From assembly GCA_016584305.1 (NCBI GenBank), contig JACEEZ010011991.1, forward strand, positions 442,501 to 506,500: a stretch of DNA of 64,000 nt, given 5' to 3'. Numbering within the stretch: the stretch's first letter is position 1; the number at the start of each line of letters is the position of its first letter. A model generated the notes under the pieces. That model saw only the letters and a program-made list of their open reading frames with translations, had not been told where the DNA came from and ran no database searches. The stretch is from Chionoecetes opilio (lineage: Eukaryota; Arthropoda; Malacostraca; Decapoda; Majidae). The position numbers and the translations under genes were made by a program. Below, in pieces: positions 12,319-64,000 of the stretch.

Positions 12319-12529
12319 TTAATCCCTTGAGGCCCAGAACGTTATTTCCAATGTAATTTGGGTACCATTAGACGATTTTTAGTGACTATAAGCAATGTTT
12401 CATATAGCTATGACCTGTTTAGTATTCTTGTCCAATAACTAATTTGGTATATTTAGCTAGTTTTTGTAATTTTATGGCTAACAGACAATTTGATTTAGCC
12501 AAGGAAAGATCTGGGCGTGAAGGGGTTGA
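12319..12529 (+). mobile_element. piggyBac-type MITE A, copy 3
   Basis: Left TTAA is kept and right TTAA has become TTGA. TIRs slightly diverged (CCCTTGAGGCCCAGA). Confidence 0.88.
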
Positions 12530-12706
12530 TGCCTGGAGTGGATTCCTTTGTATTTCCCTCAGCTGAAGAAAATATAAAGGGCCTCCAATGCTCGCCCATA
12601 ATGCCATATTTAGGCAGCTGAGTTTTAACAGATAGATAGCAAAGATATTGAGCAAGTTTAGGCAACTTTGACCAACTGACGGCTAGGGATAAATACAGTT
12701 GCCATT

Positions 12707-12923
12707 TTAACCCCTTGAGACCCAGAACGTAATTTCCATTGTAACTGGGTACCATTAGATGATTTTTAATGATTATAAGCAATGTTTTTATAGATATGAC
12801 CTGTTTAGTTAGTATCCTTGTCCACTAACTAATTTGGTAGATTCAGTGACTTTTTGTAATGTTATGGCTCGACAACGTACGATTCTTTATAGCCAAGGAA
12901 AGATCTGGGCGTGAAGGGCTTAA
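12707..12923 (+). mobile_element. piggyBac-type MITE A, copy 4
   Basis: TTAA-bounded and ends 84 bases from scrib exon 19. The right TIR reads GTGAAGGGC. Confidence 0.92.
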
Positions 12924-13007
12924 CACAACATATGAATCAGTGACTTGGTATTAATTTCCTTGGTCTTCACAACATGACACAGGGACAATGACAGGCTTAA
13001 CACTTAC

Positions 13008-61806
<48,799 letters not shown>

Positions 61807-62045
61807 CTATAACAAGGGACGACCCGCGCTGACACCCAGCTCACCACAACAACACAGACCCAGACCAGACCTGCTTCGGTGGCAACATTCACACCCACAA
61901 GAGCTGGCTCGGAGACACACCACACCACACGGGAGCTTGGGCGATGGTTAGTGTGGCGGCGGCAGGGTGAGATATGACCGCGACCTCCCACGACCTTGCC
62001 TGACCCCTGATTGACCCATGTTGATTCATCTTGAGTTGGTTTTTT
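61807..62045. other. unique intron sequence upstream of exon 1
   Basis: GC-richer than most introns here, but no further exon was supported. Confidence 0.5.
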
Positions 62046-62475
62046 TTATCTTTTTTGACCATATTTTAAGTTTTTTAATCATATTTACACCTTTTTTTTA
62101 CCTTAGTTTTATCTTTTTTGACCTTAGTTTTATCTTTTTTGACCTGTTTTATCTTTTTTGACCTTAGTTTTATCTTTTTTGACCTTAGTTTTATCTTTTT
62201 TGACCTTAGTTTTATCTTTTTTGACCTTAGTTTTATCTTTTTTGACCTTAGTTTTTTATCTTTTTTGACCTTAGTTTTATCTTTTTTGACCTTAGTTTAA
62301 TCTTTTTTGACCTTAGTTTTATCTTTTTTGACCTTAGTTTTATCTTTTTTGACCTTATTTTTATCTGTTTTGACCTTATTTTGATCTGTTTTGACCTTAT
62401 TTTGATCTGTTTTGACCTTATTTTTATCTTTTTTGACCTTATTTCTTTTTTTTACCCGTTTTTTTAATAGCTTTT
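62046..62475. repeat. 21-bp T-rich minisatellite
   Basis: About 17 units of ACCTTAGTTTTATCTTTTTT plus G, with ATTTTGATCTG variants. Confidence 0.97.
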
Positions 62476-62596
62476 TTGACCATATTAATATTATTTTTTT
62501 TTCCTTTTTGATCTTACTCAGACCTTGTTAGAACAGGCAAGACCGAGGACCAGCCCCGCAGCCCACCAATACCGCTGCCACACTACCCTCACCCCA

Positions 62597-62608
62597 CACA
62601 CACACACA

Positions 62609-62655
<47 letters not shown>
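62597..62655. repeat. (CA)n microsatellite
   Basis: About 28 CA units with one ACC interruption. Confidence 0.98.
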
Positions 62656-62656
<1 letters not shown>

Positions 62657-62818
62657 GATCACTCGCTCAAGCCAAGAAGCAGGCAAGAAAAATCTAGACA
62701 AAATATCAGTGCATGGCTAAAAATCAGATTGCTTAAAAAAATAATAGAGCATTGCAGTCAAGAAGGAAAACGTCTGTGCATGCAAGTAAATATTCTGTAA
62801 CATGTAAACAAAAGCTTC

Positions 62819-62980
62819 TTAACCCCTTGAGACCCAGAACGTAATTTCCATTGTAATTTGGGTACCATTAGATGATTTTTAGTGAATATAAGCAATATTT
62901 TATAGCTATGACCTGTTTAGTATCCTTGTCCACTAACTAATTTGGTATATTCAGTTACTTTTCGTAATTTTATGGCTCGA
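62819..62980 (+). mobile_element. piggyBac-type MITE A, copy 17 (3' truncated)
   Basis: TTAA and left TIR intact; stops at TTTTATGGCTCGACC, 18 bases before an inverted copy. Confidence 0.92.
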
Positions 62981-62998
62981 CCAATGGAATGCTGCAAT

Positions 62999-63211
62999 TC
63001 AACCCCTTCACACCCAGATTTTTCCTTTACTATAAAAAATTGTCTGTTGTTGAGCCATGAAATTAAGAAAAGTAACTGAATATACCAAATTAGTTAGTGG
63101 ACAAGGTTACTAAACAGGTCATATCTATAAAACATTGCTTATATTCACTAAAAATCGTCTAATGGCACCCAAATTACAATGAAAATTACGTTCTGGGCCT
63201 GAAGAGGTTAA
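62999..63211 (-). mobile_element. piggyBac-type MITE A, copy 18 (inverted)
   Basis: Complete, opposite orientation; TCAA at one end and TTAA at the other; TIRs CCCCTTCACACCCAGA / TCTGGGCCTGAAGAGG. Confidence 0.93.
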
Positions 63212-63555
63212 TCTGGTTATGTCAGAATGCCGAGCACACTGTCTCTCCCTCTGTACTGCAAGGCTCTGAATATCTTGGTGCTGCTCTTAAGACACTAGCA
63301 GTCAAATGCATCAGTGAGTAGTTCATGCAAAGAAAATTAAGTTCATGACAAAGCATTGAATACTTTGAATGATTGAGTCAATAAATTCCCAAGATCACGG
63401 TAATAATGGTTCTGAAAGTTCTATGAGTGGAGTAGCTCAGTGCCACTTTGTGCATGTCACGCAGCACTCACGTCTGCTGACAACGTGGCCACAAAGAGTT
63501 AGGTTAAGCACCCAATGGTTCTTGTCTCTCCCTGACTCCACTCACGGACACTCAT
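63212..63555. other. unique sequence
   Basis: Nothing recognised. Confidence 0.5.
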
Positions 63556-63935
63556 ATCAATGGGAAAGCTGCTATTCAATTTTGCTCTCTATCAATGGGA
63601 AAACTGCCACCGTAGATACACTATAGTCGCCAGTCACTTGCCACTGCACTAATGTCGCCAGGCACAATACATATACTATGAATTTATAGCATCACTACAG
63701 ACTTTGATGTGTCACTGAAGACATGTAGTGTGATAGACATAATATAAACTACTGTGTATCATCTTCAGTGGCACATCAAAGTCTGTAGTGATGCTAAAAT
63801 TCATAATATATTGTGCCTGGCGACATCAGTGCAGTGGCGAGTGACTGGCGACTATAGTGTTATCTACGGTATTCAATTTTGTTCTCTATTAATGGCAAAA
63901 CTGCTACTCAATTTTGCTCCCTATCAATGGAAAAT
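63556..63935. repeat. 35-bp tandem repeat interrupted by MITE D
   Basis: TATCAATGGGAAAACTGCTA plus TTCAATTTTGCTCTC units at 63556-63608 resume at 63871-63930. The MITE sits between them. Confidence 0.85.
63607..63871. mobile_element. palindromic MITE D, copy 6 (long-arm variant)
   Basis: Ends CCGTAGATACACTATAGTCG and CGACTATAGTGTTATCTACGG; CA/TA outside; arms of about 115 bp with GTCACTTGCCACTGCACTA. Confidence 0.93.
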
Positions 63936-64000
63936 GAGTTAATGTTGTGAATTATTGTACAATCAAGCAATGAGTGTGTGGCTGTGCAGTGCATCAGCCG

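Overview
The window is a piece of an animal (eukaryotic, intron-rich) genome that carries one recognisable protein-coding gene. This is the polarity gene scribble (scrib), on the minus strand. I assign 19 internal coding exons between 61806 and 13008. All have GT-AG borders and the splice phases agree from exon to exon. Together they give about 3.3 kb of coding sequence (about 1106 codons) spread over 49 kb. They encode the acidic linker after the leucine-rich repeats, all four PDZ domains, and part of the C-terminal tail. The LRR exons would lie beyond 64000. The end of the protein lies beyond the last assigned exon, probably left of position 1. The protein is clearly metazoan. The repeat style (very many microsatellites and minisatellites, short foldback DNA transposons, LINE tails made of an ATAAGAAC-type microsatellite) suggests an arthropod, most likely a decapod crustacean. 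That taxonomic guess is inference.

Layout from left to right. 1-12.9 kb: 3' part of the locus or downstream sequence, filled with minisatellites (three unrelated arrays all have a 28-bp period), piggyBac-like MITEs and one weak exon candidate. 13.0-16.3 kb: three C-terminal-tail exons among foldback elements. 17.3-19.4 kb: two PDZ4 exons. 29.4-31.0 kb: two PDZ3 exons, with the acceptor of the second copied three more times in the intron, all in frame. 35.6-38.6 kb: three exons of PDZ2 and the PDZ2-PDZ3 linker. 39.8-43.4 kb: linker and PDZ1 exons. 44.1-51.8 kb: five linker exons. 61.6-61.8 kb: the most 5' exon seen.

Everything else is non-coding repeat. I recognise a TTAA-flanked piggyBac-type MITE of about 212 bp (18 copies); several TA-flanked pogo/Tigger-like and foldback MITEs; two TTA-flanked Harbinger-like foldbacks; a tRNA-derived SINE; 3' ends of at least four LINE families, three with a readable reverse-transcriptase C-terminus; and more than a dozen minisatellites. 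Several nestings give relative ages: a LINE tail inside a foldback MITE, a pogo-like MITE inside a piggyBac MITE, a second TTAA element inside a piggyBac MITE, and a TA element inside a LINE.

I found no bacterial, viral, CRISPR or defence-type system, and no plus-strand gene I could support. The most unusual things are the in-frame multiplication of a splice acceptor inside PDZ3 and the repeated conversion of retroelement 3' ends into tandem arrays.
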